From positions 124,001 to 188,000 of the forward strand of contig NZ_LAVS01000096.1 in assembly GCF_000986865.1 (NCBI RefSeq): a DNA stretch of 64,000 nt. Direction: 5' to 3'. The position numbers and the translations under genes were made by a program. The notes beneath the pieces were generated by a model. The model was not told where the DNA came from and did not search any database. It was given only the letters and a program-made list of their open reading frames with translations. Below are positions 1 through 8,325 of this stretch, one piece after another (the first letter of the stretch is position 1; each line of letters opens with the position of its first letter). The DNA is from Rheinheimera mesophila. GTDB lineage: Bacteria > Pseudomonadota > Gammaproteobacteria > Enterobacterales > Alteromonadaceae.

Positions 1-2909
1 GCAGAGGAGTATTCAATATCATCTGCAGTAGCTTTAGTGGATGACTTAGTCGCCACCGCGGCTATAGTCGGCCAGTTGGCACTGTTATCCTGAGCCAGAG
101 GCAAGCCTACGTTCCAGTTGTTGGTTTCTTTGCTGAAATCAACAAAGTTAAACCAATCTCCCGAATCGTAGCTGTTACGGTCTAACGACTTAGAGCGCAG
201 CAGATCGTCACCCATTTGCAGGAACGGGATCCCCTGACTTAACAAAGGTATAGCCAGGGCTATACTGTTCACTCTGACACGATTCTCCAGGCTCAGCTCT
301 ACACCTTTGTTATGTAGCTCTAACTGCAATTTATCCCAAATCGCTTCGTTATCGTGTTTCGAGACGTAGTTAATGATGTCCGCAGGGTCTTGTGCATAAC
401 CAGCAGCCTGACCATTCCAGGTCACATCCGATGCCGGACCTGCAATACCGCGATAATCCTCAATCACAAAGTCTTTTAAGGTACCGGCTAAACCAATCTC
501 AATAAAGTTTTGCTGCTGACGCTCTCCGTCTTCGGCTATGCCGGTAAACAAGGCTGCGCTGCGCACGCTGTCACGGATTCTGTCGTTAAAAGTACCAACC
601 TCAGTCCCTGCCATATTAGCCTGACGTGCTTGCTCGAATAAACGATCATCGGCCACTTCGCCAAAGTTCCAGCCTTCGCCATAGAAGTAGGTATCAGGAT
701 CAACAGCAGTGACGGCATCACGAGCAGCTAAAATGCCAGATTTTGGGTGGTGGCCCATGATATCAAAGCGGAAGCCGTCAAAGCCGTATTCACGAGCCAA
801 CAGAACCAATGAATCTTTGACAAATTTATCCATCATCTTGTGTTCAAGTGCGGTATTTTCACAGCAGGTTGAGCGCTCAATGGTGCCTGTGGTCGGGTTG
901 TATCTGTGGTAGTAACCCGGAACCACTTTGTCAAACACTGAGTTATCAAACACAGCAGATGAATTAGTGTGGTTGTACACTACGTCCAGTACCACTCTCA
1001 GCCCCATCTCATGCAAGGCTTTATTCATCGCGCGCATTTCTTTGATCCGGGCCACCCCCTCAGCGCTGGAGGCGTAACTACCTTCAGGTACGTTAAAGTG
1101 ATGAGGATCATATCCCCAGTTAAAGCCGTCTGTGGCGCGCATATCATTCACTAACTGCTGAGCCAGTTCACCCGATGGCTGGTAGGATTTCAATAAGTCG
1201 ATCAGCACTGTGGCATCGTTTTCGACGCCACAGACTTTGGCGTTGGCATTAACCTTACACAAATCGCCGACTGTATCTGTGATCTCGACACGTTTAGTGA
1301 CATCTTCATTGACTGTGGCCATGTCTGTGGCTGGCAGCATATGGAAATGAGTCACACCACTTTCAGCCAGCTTTTTCAAATGCTGCACTGGTGCACTGTC
1401 CGTTTCGGTGAAGGCCAGATATTTACCACGGTTGGCTTCACTGACACTGGCATCACGAATGCTGAAGTCACGAATATGGCCTTCGTAAATCACAATATCT
1501 TCCGGATTTTCAACAGTCGGAATAGTATGAGTAGCCCAGCCTTCAGGCTTCAGATCCTCGTCAGCTAAATTGACAAACTGGCTGAAACGGCCATTGGTCG
1601 ACACACTGACAGAATAGGGATCTGTGCTTTCGATAGTTTCGACTTTTTTCGTTGCCGGATGGTAAACCTTCACTTCAAAGCGGTAGAAACTGCGATCGAG
1701 ATTGGCTTTTGTGCCGCTGTAACTCCAAATCCCTGTGGTGGTATCCAGACTCATAGCCTGAGTCGACGTCAGTGTTTTTGCCGCGTTATAGAGTTTTAAC
1801 GCCACACTTTGTGCCGTCGGAGCCCACACAGCCACCTTCACTGTATCGCCTTGATAGCTGACCCCAAGAGTCGCTTCATCCGCATCCGCTTCAGCTTTGG
1901 TATACAAGTCATCCAGTACTTTGGCTGCTTGCACATAACTGGCGGCGGCTAATTTATTTTCCGCATCATACGCAGCCAAGACCAACTGATTTTTCACAAC
2001 AGACTTCGCTTGATCTGCGGTCAGATTAGTTCTGAATGCAGGCCAGTCGGCAATATGTGGCACCAGAGCTTTTTGCTGCTCAGTCAGTTCTGTTGGTTCT
2101 AAAGCCAGAGTCTGACCATTTAGCTGATCATCTGCATCGATTTCCAGATCAGCGGTAGCGGAATGATGTAACTGCACTTTACTGGCAATAGCGCGATCGA
2201 CGTTCCAAACAAAGGTATTACTATCCAGCCAGTGCGCCGCTGAATTAGCGATGGAAACGCCAAGAGATAATAAAGGGAATTCGAATACCGAGTTTACGCC
2301 AGAGAACGTAAAATTCATCCGGGCAAATTTTTCATCCGATTTCGGTCCCAATGGCATTTTCTGATCGCCACCGCCCATCTCTTTACCGGCATCATCAGTA
2401 CCTATGTGGATAATGAAATTACCGCAAGCACCTTCAACCCCAGCGACACCGTCTTTTAATTCCAATATCCAGTAAGCACCATAATTCGGATCAACGCCAT
2501 TGTGCACCAGACCGTTGTCCCAGGACGCCGCCAAAGAACTGTCTTTATAGGCAGAACAGGCATCGTTGTTCCAGGTATGTAAACGATACCCTTCATAGTT
2601 ACCGTCAGCCCGCTTATAAAATAAGGCGGCCTGGCCTGCAGCCGGAAAAAAGATGGGCTCAGGCGCATTCGGATCGACCCCTACAATACAGGTCTCGTTT
2701 TTCGCATCAGGCACTGTCGGTGCTTTACATTTGATCGGTGGAGGATCGATACAAGCTGTACCCGCCGCATTAGGAATTTGTGGCACATTACAGGTCAGCA
2801 ATTTAGTGCCACCGTCCACTGAGTCTTCGCCCCCACCGCCACAAGCGGCTAGCGTCAGCGCAGCCAGCCCCAAAAGGACCAGCTTTAAGCTATGTGTTAT
2901 CTGAAACAT
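1..2909 (-). CDS. lipoprotein pullulanase (GH13), 3' end cut off by window edge
   Basis: Pullulanase-type debranching enzyme that cleaves alpha-1,6 links of pullulan or starch, probably anchored on the cell surface. The start ATG at 2909 opens a lipoprotein signal ending in lipobox LAAC followed by glycines. Residues about 40-80 hold two short repeats with a Cys-x-x-Pro...Gly-Thr/Glu-x-Cys pattern, then a PUD/CBM41-like segment (YRLHTWNND). An E-set/CBM48-like stretch precedes the catalytic barrel. GH13 signatures are all visible: DVVYNHT (about residue 643), GFRFDIMGHH with the nucleophile Asp (about 713), YGEGW with the acid/base Glu (about 743) and KHDN (about 852). About 969 codons are present and the C-terminus lies beyond base 1. 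It follows the TonB receptor by 71 bp on the same strand, so the two probably form a starch-use operon. Family assignment is firm; exact substrate is inferred. Confidence 0.93.
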   Translation of the reverse strand, partial: MFQITHSLKLVLLGLAALTLAACGGGGEDSVDGGTKLLTCNVPQIPNAAGTACIDPPPIKCKAPTVPDAKNETCIVGVDPNAPEPIFFPAAGQAALFYKRADGNYEGYRLHTWNNDACSAYKDSSLAASWDNGLVHNGVDPNYGAYWILELKDGVAGVEGACGNFIIHIGTDDAGKEMGGGDQKMPLGPKSDEKFARMNFTFSGVNSVFEFPLLSLGVSIANSAAHWLDSNTFVWNVDRAIASKVQLHHSATADLEIDADDQLNGQTLALEPTELTEQQKALVPHIADWPAFRTNLTADQAKSVVKNQLVLAAYDAENKLAAASYVQAAKVLDDLYTKAEADADEATLGVSYQGDTVKVAVWAPTAQSVALKLYNAAKTLTSTQAMSLDTTTGIWSYSGTKANLDRSFYRFEVKVYHPATKKVETIESTDPYSVSVSTNGRFSQFVNLADEDLKPEGWATHTIPTVENPEDIVIYEGHIRDFSIRDASVSEANRGKYLAFTETDSAPVQHLKKLAESGVTHFHMLPATDMATVNEDVTKRVEITDTVGDLCKVNANAKVCGVENDATVLIDLLKSYQPSGELAQQLVNDMRATDGFNWGYDPHHFNVPEGSYASSAEGVARIKEMRAMNKALHEMGLRVVLDVVYNHTNSSAVFDNSVFDKVVPGYYHRYNPTTGTIERSTCCENTALEHKMMDKFVKDSLVLLAREYGFDGFRFDIMGHHPKSGILAARDAVTAVDPDTYFYGEGWNFGEVADDRLFEQARQANMAGTEVGTFNDRIRDSVRSAALFTGIAEDGERQQQNFIEIGLAGTLKDFVIEDYRGIAGPASDVTWNGQAAGYAQDPADIINYVSKHDNEAIWDKLQLELHNKGVELSLENRVRVNSIALAIPLLSQGIPFLQMGDDLLRSKSLDRNSYDSGDWFNFVDFSKETNNWNVGLPLAQDNSANWPTIAAVATKSSTKATADDIEYSS

Positions 2910-2938
2910 AAGTCGTGCTCCAATCAATTCTTGTTATG

Positions 2939-2963
2939 AGCACCCGTTCATCAACTGGGTGCT
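2939..2963 (-). other. intercistronic hairpin between TonB receptor and pullulanase
   Basis: Seven-base inverted arms AGCACCC / GGGTGCT separated by 11 bases lie in the 71-bp gap between the receptor stop and the pullulanase start. No T-run follows, so it looks like an mRNA processing or stability hairpin rather than a terminator. The role is inferred. Confidence 0.4.
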
Positions 2964-2980
2964 AAATTCATCACCCAGGG

Positions 2981-5899
2981 TCAGAACGTGTAGTTCGCAC
3001 CCACAAAATACTGGCGGCCAAAAAACTGGATAGTGCCGGTATTTGCCTCTTCACCGAAGTAACTTTTTGTCGGCTCGTCTGTCAGGTTATTGACCTGGAA
3101 CAACACACCAAAGTTATCGTTGATTTGATAAGAGGCCTGATAATCGATCACTGTCTCGCCATCAAAGTTTACGGTCTGAGCTTCAACCGCCACCTGCTCA
3201 GAGACAAAATTGTCGCGATAACGGCCACTGATACGGGTTTCAAAGCCCTCGTATTCCCAGAATACTGTGGCTGTCATGACATTTTTCGATAAGCCAGGTA
3301 AGGTGATATCAATAGTTTGGGCACCTAAACTGACCTGCTGTTGGATTTCGCTTTCGGTATAGGAATAGCTGCCGCTAAAACCTAACCCCTGCCAGAATGA
3401 AGGTAAAAACTTCAGTACCTGGGTGTAAGCAATCTCAGCACCGCGGATATAACCACCTTTGTCGTTATTCACTGCCGTGGTGTAATTACCCGCTGTGGTA
3501 GCCACCGGAGGTAAACCATCCGGATTGCCAGGTTCTGTGCCAGGCACGTACTCTGGAATAGGGAAACCGGCAGCCGCGAAATCGAAGTTCGCAATAGTGA
3601 AGGTGTTAATAAAAGACTCTATGTCTTTGTAAAACACCGCGGCAACAAAAGCCCCATCCGTTTCAGTAAAGTATTTCTCATAAGAAATATCGTACTGAGT
3701 GGCGTAAAATGGCTTTAAAAACGGACTGTTAGAACTGGAACCATTCACCTGACCTGTCAAAGCATCTATGGTGTAACTGGTATTGGACGCCAAACGATCA
3801 ATAGGTGGACGCGACATCACTTTGGCCGCTGCAAAACGAATTTGATCGCTGTCAGTAACCGCAAAGTTGAGGTTCAACTGCGGCAGATAATCTCTGTAGG
3901 TCTGACCAATAATACCGGGTTTGTAGCGGGTGTTGACTAACCCTGCCGCGTCGGTAATATTTTGTGCACCTAAAGTCGCATCACCGCCGACATCGGTTAA
4001 ATCCGAAGCGTACTGGTCGGTTTCCACCATACGCACACCTATATTACCTGTCACCGGAATAGAAAAGATTTCAGTGTCCAGATTGGCCATCACATAAGCG
4101 GCCATCACATCTTCATAGACTTCACCGCTTTGCAGCACAGACCAGGCCGTATCAGGACCGCCAGGCACTCGCTGTGATGGCAAAATACCAGCATTTCCGG
4201 TGCCCCAGGTTTGCACGGGTTGTGGAATACCTTGTGGGAACCAGGCGTTCAGTGCTTTATCCAAATCAATCGCCAGGTAACTGGGGAAATGAGAAAAATT
4301 ACCGCTGAAGTTCACCACATCCACCATGTCCGCAGTCAGACGCAGTGGCGGCTGCGAGCTTAAAAAAGCACCGTCTGAACCGTACTCAAACACCTGACGA
4401 TCATTGGAGTACTCACGCTCCGAATAACGCACCCCGGCCTCGATTGAACTGACCACCGGATTATCCAGCTCATATTTACCATCCAGTTTGTAGGCGTTGA
4501 CCTCATCCGAGTTGATATAGGGGTAAATACCGTATTTACTGACCATCACTCTGTCGATATCAGTAAAAGCAGCTTCCTGATTAAACCCCACATCAGGCAG
4601 GTTTAAACCATTCAGCAAATAGCTGATCGACACATTGGTATCCAGTACCGGATTGGCCACAGTGGCGTCTTCTGCTACTAAAGACCACAACAGACCGTTT
4701 TTAAATACGCTGTCTGCGGAGGAATGAGAAACGTCAAAGTTTAAAGTCAGCTCGTCTGTTGCCTCGAAATCAACATTAAAGCCAAAACTTTTCACTTCAT
4801 CGTTATCTGTGTTGTCGTCATTGACCAGTTCGACCCTGGTGTTACCGTTGGTTTTGCGGTTAAAAGTACCACCAATCACCAGATTATCGTTGATCACCGG
4901 ATTACCGATAGCGGCGCCATCGCCTTCCAGTTTTACCCTGAAACCACGGGCAAAGGCTTCAGTATCAAACTTAGATAAAAAGGCATCGGCCTTGACGGTT
5001 AGTTTATCTGTTGGGATCCACTCAAGTGCAGCCATATAACCGTTACGGGTTTCTTCACCGCCACGGTGCTGCATTTCAAAGCCTTCGCTGATCAGCTCGT
5101 TTGGCTCTGCTTCGTCTATTCCATCCACATCAGCCTGTTTGTTATATGCCAGGCCAACAAACTGAGTGGACACGCTGGGCTGATACAAACGGGCAAAACC
5201 AAAAGCCACACCTAAGGTTTCATCTAGAAACTTGCCCTGATAGGACAAACTGAAACGGTCGCCTGTCTCCTGACCATTGGGGATCTCATCTGCCCTGTCG
5301 TTGTACATGCCCCGGGCGTTGACAGTGAAATTATGAGTTTCTTTGGCTTTTAGCGGGCTGGCTGTTTTTAACTCGACGGTGCCGGCTACGCCACCTTCAA
5401 TCAATGACGCTTTTGGCGATTTATACACTGAGGCTGAGGAAATCAGCTCGGACGGATACTGATCAAATTCGATATTGCGCTGGCCACTGGTAGACACCTG
5501 TTCGCGGCCATTTAAGGTAGAAAATACAAAACCACCGGCCATACCACGGATATTGATTTCAGACGCCTGACCACCGGTACGAACTGCAGAAATACCAGGG
5601 AGTCGGGTCAGCGCGTCGGCCATAGACACGTCTGGTAAAGCACCTAAATCGTCTGCGGAAATCGATTCCACCACAGTGTCAGCGAAACGTTTGTCGTTCA
5701 GTGACTTAATTAAACTACTGGAGAAGCCTTTCACTTCAATGACTTCCACTTCTTCTCTGGTTTTGCTGGTGTTCGAACCAGCGCTGACTTGTTCTTCCTG
5801 TTGTGCGAGTTGCTGGTTTGCTTCTTCTGCGCTGATGCTGCCACTAAAACCTGCAGCAGCAATAGCAAGCGTCAGCAAACTATGCTTATAGTTTGACAT
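2981..5899 (-). CDS. TonB-dependent receptor, probable maltodextrin uptake
   Basis: Outer-membrane beta-barrel receptor of 972 residues energised by TonB. It has a cleavable signal peptide (ending about SISA), a spacer, then a plug domain with the typical sequence around DALTRLPGISAVRTGG and SEINIRGMAGG (about residues 85-125), and a long barrel ending in the aromatic terminus GANYTF typical of outer-membrane proteins. Its length fits the large carbohydrate-type receptors of Alteromonadales/Caulobacter (MalA-like). The pullulanase lies directly downstream on the same strand and a LacI-type palindrome sits about 120 bp upstream, which together suggest uptake of malto-oligosaccharides. The substrate is inferred from context only; the receptor family itself is clear. 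An AGAGG ribosome binding site precedes the ATG. Confidence 0.93.
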   Translation of the reverse strand: MSNYKHSLLTLAIAAAGFSGSISAEEANQQLAQQEEQVSAGSNTSKTREEVEVIEVKGFSSSLIKSLNDKRFADTVVESISADDLGALPDVSMADALTRLPGISAVRTGGQASEINIRGMAGGFVFSTLNGREQVSTSGQRNIEFDQYPSELISSASVYKSPKASLIEGGVAGTVELKTASPLKAKETHNFTVNARGMYNDRADEIPNGQETGDRFSLSYQGKFLDETLGVAFGFARLYQPSVSTQFVGLAYNKQADVDGIDEAEPNELISEGFEMQHRGGEETRNGYMAALEWIPTDKLTVKADAFLSKFDTEAFARGFRVKLEGDGAAIGNPVINDNLVIGGTFNRKTNGNTRVELVNDDNTDNDEVKSFGFNVDFEATDELTLNFDVSHSSADSVFKNGLLWSLVAEDATVANPVLDTNVSISYLLNGLNLPDVGFNQEAAFTDIDRVMVSKYGIYPYINSDEVNAYKLDGKYELDNPVVSSIEAGVRYSEREYSNDRQVFEYGSDGAFLSSQPPLRLTADMVDVVNFSGNFSHFPSYLAIDLDKALNAWFPQGIPQPVQTWGTGNAGILPSQRVPGGPDTAWSVLQSGEVYEDVMAAYVMANLDTEIFSIPVTGNIGVRMVETDQYASDLTDVGGDATLGAQNITDAAGLVNTRYKPGIIGQTYRDYLPQLNLNFAVTDSDQIRFAAAKVMSRPPIDRLASNTSYTIDALTGQVNGSSSNSPFLKPFYATQYDISYEKYFTETDGAFVAAVFYKDIESFINTFTIANFDFAAAGFPIPEYVPGTEPGNPDGLPPVATTAGNYTTAVNNDKGGYIRGAEIAYTQVLKFLPSFWQGLGFSGSYSYTESEIQQQVSLGAQTIDITLPGLSKNVMTATVFWEYEGFETRISGRYRDNFVSEQVAVEAQTVNFDGETVIDYQASYQINDNFGVLFQVNNLTDEPTKSYFGEEANTGTIQFFGRQYFVGANYTF

Positions 5900-6237
5900 G
5901 CCTCTTGTCCCCGATTTGGATTGTTATAGGTCTTTTCTGAACAGCCACAGCATAAAAAGACCGGAATTATTTAGAATGTTCCGAGACTATTTATTGACCA
6001 AGCTAAAGCCGCCCACAACATGAATACGTATTCATGATCGAACCTTGGTAACAAACTGGTGCAAAAGGAAAAAACTGCTCCACTTTGGTGCAGCCGGATC
6101 AATGAAGACTATGTGTTTTTCACACCATCGGCAGGATTGGTTCACAAGCTATGTTGCTCAACGCCGAAAGCTGTGCGGCAACGGTTGTGTCAGTGTTTCG
6201 CGCTTGATGAACAGACTACAACTGCTGGGTCTCAGCA
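5900..6237. other. 338-bp non-coding region with TonB-receptor promoter side
   Basis: This gap separates the hydrolase stop (6238) from the receptor start (5899), both on the minus strand. It holds the 16-bp palindrome at 6020-6035 and otherwise nothing I recognise. A plus-strand ORF covering part of it looks like chance. The promoter of the receptor should lie between about 5930 and 6060 on the minus strand; I do not see a convincing -35/-10 pair. Confidence 0.5.
6020..6035. promoter_or_regulatory. perfect 16-bp palindrome, LacI-family-type operator
   Basis: The bases ATGAATACGTATTCAT form a perfect palindrome with a central CG, as in operators of LacI-family repressors. It lies 121 bp upstream of the TonB receptor start. 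Placed ahead of a receptor-pullulanase pair, it is a good candidate site for a maltose-type regulator (MalR/MalI-like). No regulator gene is in the window, so the name of the protein that binds is inferred. Confidence 0.6.
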
Positions 6238-7878
6238 TTAACGCGGCGTGGCTAACTCAGCACGCTGTTGGTAGAACACTGCTTCGGCTGAGCGATTTTG
6301 TTGTCGTAACATTGCTGCGGCCAGGGCATTGAGCTGTTGATGTTGTGGTAGTGCATCGGCCAGGATCAGGGTAGTTTTCAGCAACATCGCTCTGTCCTGA
6401 CGCTGCTGGTACCCTTGATAACTCAGCTCCAGCATTCTGATCCAAGAGATTTTGCCGTGAAAATAATCCAGTCCCAATTGTTGTTGCCAGTCTTTGGCTG
6501 CAGGCAAGACCAACGGCTGAGGTTGCGGTACAAATGGGTAATCAGAGGTGAGCTGCAGAATACGGGCTGCTCCGGCGAATTCTTCGGCAGGCAACAGCGG
6601 GCGCTGCGCCCACGCCACCTGCGGCTCAATCACGCGTTGCCAGCGGCCAGCAAACTGCTGGCGCTTGAGTTGCTGGTAAAAGCTATCTGCCAGTATAAAA
6701 TAGCCCTGCACATTGGGATGCAGATGCTCAAGCATCAGCGATTTGCCAACCAGCCCCAGCGCCGACTGGCGAATAAACGCCTGCTCAACATCCACCAAAA
6801 CAGCACCATAACGAGCGGCCAGTTGACGGATCTGCTGGTTGATGGCCGATGGAGCCCGGAATCTGAGTTGATCAAAGTCTTTGGCTCTGGTTAACCACAG
6901 TAAAGCTTCAGAGTGTTGTTGTGTTTTACGGTAGTATTGCCCCAGCTCATAACTTAAAGCGGCATGGTGTTGCGCATTGGCCATCTGCTCCAACTGCTGT
7001 CGTATCTCTGGCCACTGAATTTGACTAAGCATCTGCTGCTGTTGTGCCGTCAATGCTTCACTGACAAAAGGTGGCTGGTCGGCAATATTGCTGGCAATAG
7101 TGGCGATATAGACTGCAACACCTGCCTGCTGATACTTGTCCAATAACAGACTGAGATTCTGCTCAAACTGCTGCAGGCCGGCATGATACAAGTCAGAATC
7201 AAAGGCTATATGCTGACCTTGCGCTACTCTGGCCATCAGAGTGCGCCCCGTATCCTGCTGCGTCTGGGGAAGTTGCCATTGCTGGTACAAATCCTGAGCG
7301 GTCTGGAAAGTTGCTAATCGCCTGAGCTTCATGTAAAGCAAATTAAAGGCCGCCGAATTACTGCTGCTGTAGCTCGACCCAACACCAAGCACGCCAAGGT
7401 ATTCGTTGTGACCGACATAAATCAACACTGCATCAGGTTGCTGCGCAATAATTTCATCAGCAAAATCTAACAGCGCAAAGCTATTGACCGCTGACATAGC
7501 AGTGTTAATCACCTCCACCTTGCGCTCCGGGAAGGTGCGTTTCAGACGTTGGTCCAACATTCCAGCTAAAGAAGCCCCCAAACCATAAGGGTAACCCGCC
7601 GTGGTGGACTCCCCCTGCACGACCAGACGCAAGCCGTTATCAGCTTTGGTTTTCAGAAAAAAAGTAGGTTCGACTGTTACATGAGGAACAGCGCTGCCAG
7701 ATGGGAAATAGCGTTTAATCACATCGGGTCGGGTGAGTAGGTAGTCGTCAGCGGCTGGGTTTGCAATAAATAATGGCCAGCTTTGGTGCAAACCGCCCCA
7801 ACGCAAACCATATTCAAGCAACAGAAAAAACAGCACTGGTACACTCAAGGCAATGCCACGAAACAACCATAACTTCAT
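6238..7878 (-). CDS. membrane-anchored SGNH/GDSL hydrolase
   Basis: 546-residue SGNH-type esterase/acyl hydrolase. A hydrophobic N-terminal segment (about residues 5-24) anchors it to the membrane. Block I is VQGESTTAG with the catalytic Ser (about residue 89), block III is VGHNEY with the Asn, and the block V His lies in LEHLHPN (about residue 388). The middle and C-terminus are Gln-rich and helical, possibly TPR-like. Such hydrolases are often found beside carbamoyltransferase, SxtJ and DUF5989 genes, which here start 448 bp away on the other strand. That context suggests modification of a secreted or surface polymer or small molecule; the substrate is unknown. Confidence 0.85.
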   Translation of the reverse strand: MKLWLFRGIALSVPVLFFLLLEYGLRWGGLHQSWPLFIANPAADDYLLTRPDVIKRYFPSGSAVPHVTVEPTFFLKTKADNGLRLVVQGESTTAGYPYGLGASLAGMLDQRLKRTFPERKVEVINTAMSAVNSFALLDFADEIIAQQPDAVLIYVGHNEYLGVLGVGSSYSSSNSAAFNLLYMKLRRLATFQTAQDLYQQWQLPQTQQDTGRTLMARVAQGQHIAFDSDLYHAGLQQFEQNLSLLLDKYQQAGVAVYIATIASNIADQPPFVSEALTAQQQQMLSQIQWPEIRQQLEQMANAQHHAALSYELGQYYRKTQQHSEALLWLTRAKDFDQLRFRAPSAINQQIRQLAARYGAVLVDVEQAFIRQSALGLVGKSLMLEHLHPNVQGYFILADSFYQQLKRQQFAGRWQRVIEPQVAWAQRPLLPAEEFAGAARILQLTSDYPFVPQPQPLVLPAAKDWQQQLGLDYFHGKISWIRMLELSYQGYQQRQDRAMLLKTTLILADALPQHQQLNALAAAMLRQQNRSAEAVFYQQRAELATPR

Positions 7879-7922
7879 TCAGACCTCTGCTGATATTCAA
7901 AAGCCGCTATCCGCTGTAGCTA

Positions 7923-8230
7923 CTATAAGGAATTAAATAATAAGTTTGCCACTTTAGCGGCTTCAGCCGGTGAATACCAGTTGTCCGGCGATACATCAGG
8001 CACCAGCTCAGGAGGAGACTCAGAACGCTGAATCAGCTCAGGGTTAGGTGTCTGCTAACCGCTTGATACCAGACTCATGTTGTAGTTAGCCTTTTTCGCC
8101 CCGGCTTGCCCCAGACAACAAGGCAGCGGCCACACTGAATGACTCAGAACTGATATTTACTCCTTGAATAAAGGCGTCATTTTGCGCAGAGTAGAGCGCA
8201 TTCTGCTGCACTCAAGCTGGATTGTCCTCT
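7923..8230 (-). pseudogene. possible decayed coding remnant, split over frames
   Basis: The 447-bp gap between the SGNH gene and the carbamoyltransferase contains protein-like text on the minus strand broken by stops and frame changes. One piece (about 8200-8085) reads NDAFIQGVNISSESFSVAA and continues briefly before a stop. A second (about 8040-7923) includes PELVPDVSPDNWYSPAEAA and ends with a TAG at 7925-7923. I cannot name a family. It may be the remains of one gene with frameshifts or simply chance open text. Confidence 0.25.
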
Positions 8231-8325
8231 TGCCCGCGGCAGCGATAAAGACCTGATTTTACCAAGCGGCCCTGGTTTTCGCCGCCATGCCTGACCATCA
8301 AAGATTTGGATATAAAAACAAAAAC

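Noticed and set aside
6045-6332. Plus-strand ORF of 95 codons upstream of the TonB receptor
   Set aside because: It runs into the antisense of the SGNH gene, has no family likeness and covers the receptor promoter side.
6415-6894. Plus-strand ORF of 159 codons
   Set aside because: Lies wholly antisense to the SGNH hydrolase, whose motifs and composition show it is the real gene.
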